Origin: Pedobacter kyungheensis
Lineage (GTDB): Bacteria; Bacteroidota; Bacteroidia; Sphingobacteriales; Sphingobacteriaceae
Reading direction: 5' to 3'
NCBI RefSeq assembly: GCF_000812965.1
Contig: NZ_JSYN01000035.1
Span: 49,184 to 113,183 of the forward strand
DNA length: 64,000 nt
Both the position numbers and the translations under genes were made by a program. The notes under the pieces were generated by a model, which worked only from the letters and a program-made list of their open reading frames with translations, made no database searches and was not told the origin of the DNA. Positions 63,810 to 64,000 of this stretch are shown one piece after another (within the stretch, counting starts at the first letter, position 1; each line of letters begins with the position of its first letter).

Positions 63810-63845
63810 AAAAGGATTACCTGGATAATGGGTAATCCTTTTTTG
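63810..63845 (+). terminator. Rho-independent terminator after the SDR
   Basis: 10-bp perfect stem AAAGGATTAC / GTAATCCTTT with an 11-base loop, running into TTTTTG. It ends the transporter-dehydratase-SDR transcript. Confidence 0.85.
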
Positions 63846-63897
63846 TTTGGGAACGTCATCTCGGATTTGTCATCAATAACGGATCCCAAAAGAAATT

Positions 63898-63999
63898 CGT
63901 CATTGCGAGGAGGAACGACGAAGCAATCTTACAACTATAGGTTTACAGCGACCGCATTAAGATTGCTTCGTCGGCTGAAAAAGCCTTCTCGCAATGACG
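63898..63999. repeat. Large palindromic repeat at the window end
   Basis: About 102 bp bounded by CGTCATTGCGAG and CTCGCAATGACG with inner arms GACGAAGCAATCTT and AAGATTGCTTCGTC. It has the same plan as the CGTCATTTCGA repeats at 51970 and 52466, with different inner words. Confidence 0.85.
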
Positions 64000-64000
64000 A

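Overview
The window is a chromosome segment of a Bacteroidota bacterium, most probably a Pedobacter or close relative (Sphingobacteriaceae). The reasons are two SusC/SusD pairs, an ECF sigma/FecR module, a hybrid two-component regulator, promoters of the TTTG / TAnnTTTG type, and a heparinase III very close to that of Pedobacter heparinus. No tRNA, rRNA, CRISPR array or prophage was seen.

Layout. (1) 1-1.7 kb: the end of a PAS histidine kinase cut by the window edge. (2) 1.8-11.6 kb, minus strand: ECF sigma, FecR anti-sigma, STN-type SusC, SusD, a TlpA-like thioredoxin lipoprotein or periplasmic protein, and an alpha/beta hydrolase, read as one nutrient-uptake operon. (3) 11.7-32.8 kb: a heparin/heparan-sulfate utilisation locus. 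It has a hybrid two-component sensor-regulator, a minus-strand SusC-SusD-sulfatase operon and a ROK sugar kinase. Facing them on the plus strand are a GH88 unsaturated glucuronyl hydrolase, two tandem PL12 heparinases (the second is hepC) and a secreted lipoprotein with a heparin-lyase-like fold. Together these would bind and import the polysaccharide, cut it, remove sulfate, split the unsaturated disaccharide and phosphorylate the hexose. (4) 15.9-17.2 kb, inside that locus: a gene-free island with a 21-bp minisatellite and dispersed repeats. (5) 33-36 kb: an esterase, an SGNH hydrolase and an AHSA1-type protein. (6) 36-43 kb: TolC-RND-adaptor-AraC efflux operon. (7) 43-50 kb: an ABC ATPase and a permease fused to an M1 aminopeptidase, divergent from a LytS/LytTR-type two-component system, with matching 21-bp-spaced direct repeats in both promoters. 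(8) 50-57 kb: phosphotransferase, dienelactone hydrolase, a GIY-YIG gene bracketed by palindromic repeats, and an operon of small stress-type proteins next to a GlxA-like regulator. (9) 57.9-64 kb: two very small membrane proteins, then an AraC regulator divergent from a FucP-type transporter, a UxaA-type dehydratase and an SDR. This last group looks like part of an oxidative L-fucose (or related sugar) pathway. A frameshifted stub of lutA lies in its promoter region.

Most noteworthy are the paired LytTR-type operators, the GIY-YIG cassette between palindromes, the minisatellite island, a SusD with an inserted beta-repeat domain, the two-domain lyase-like lipoprotein, and the SDR with Asn in place of the catalytic Lys. 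All calls come from reading the sequence. No database search was run.
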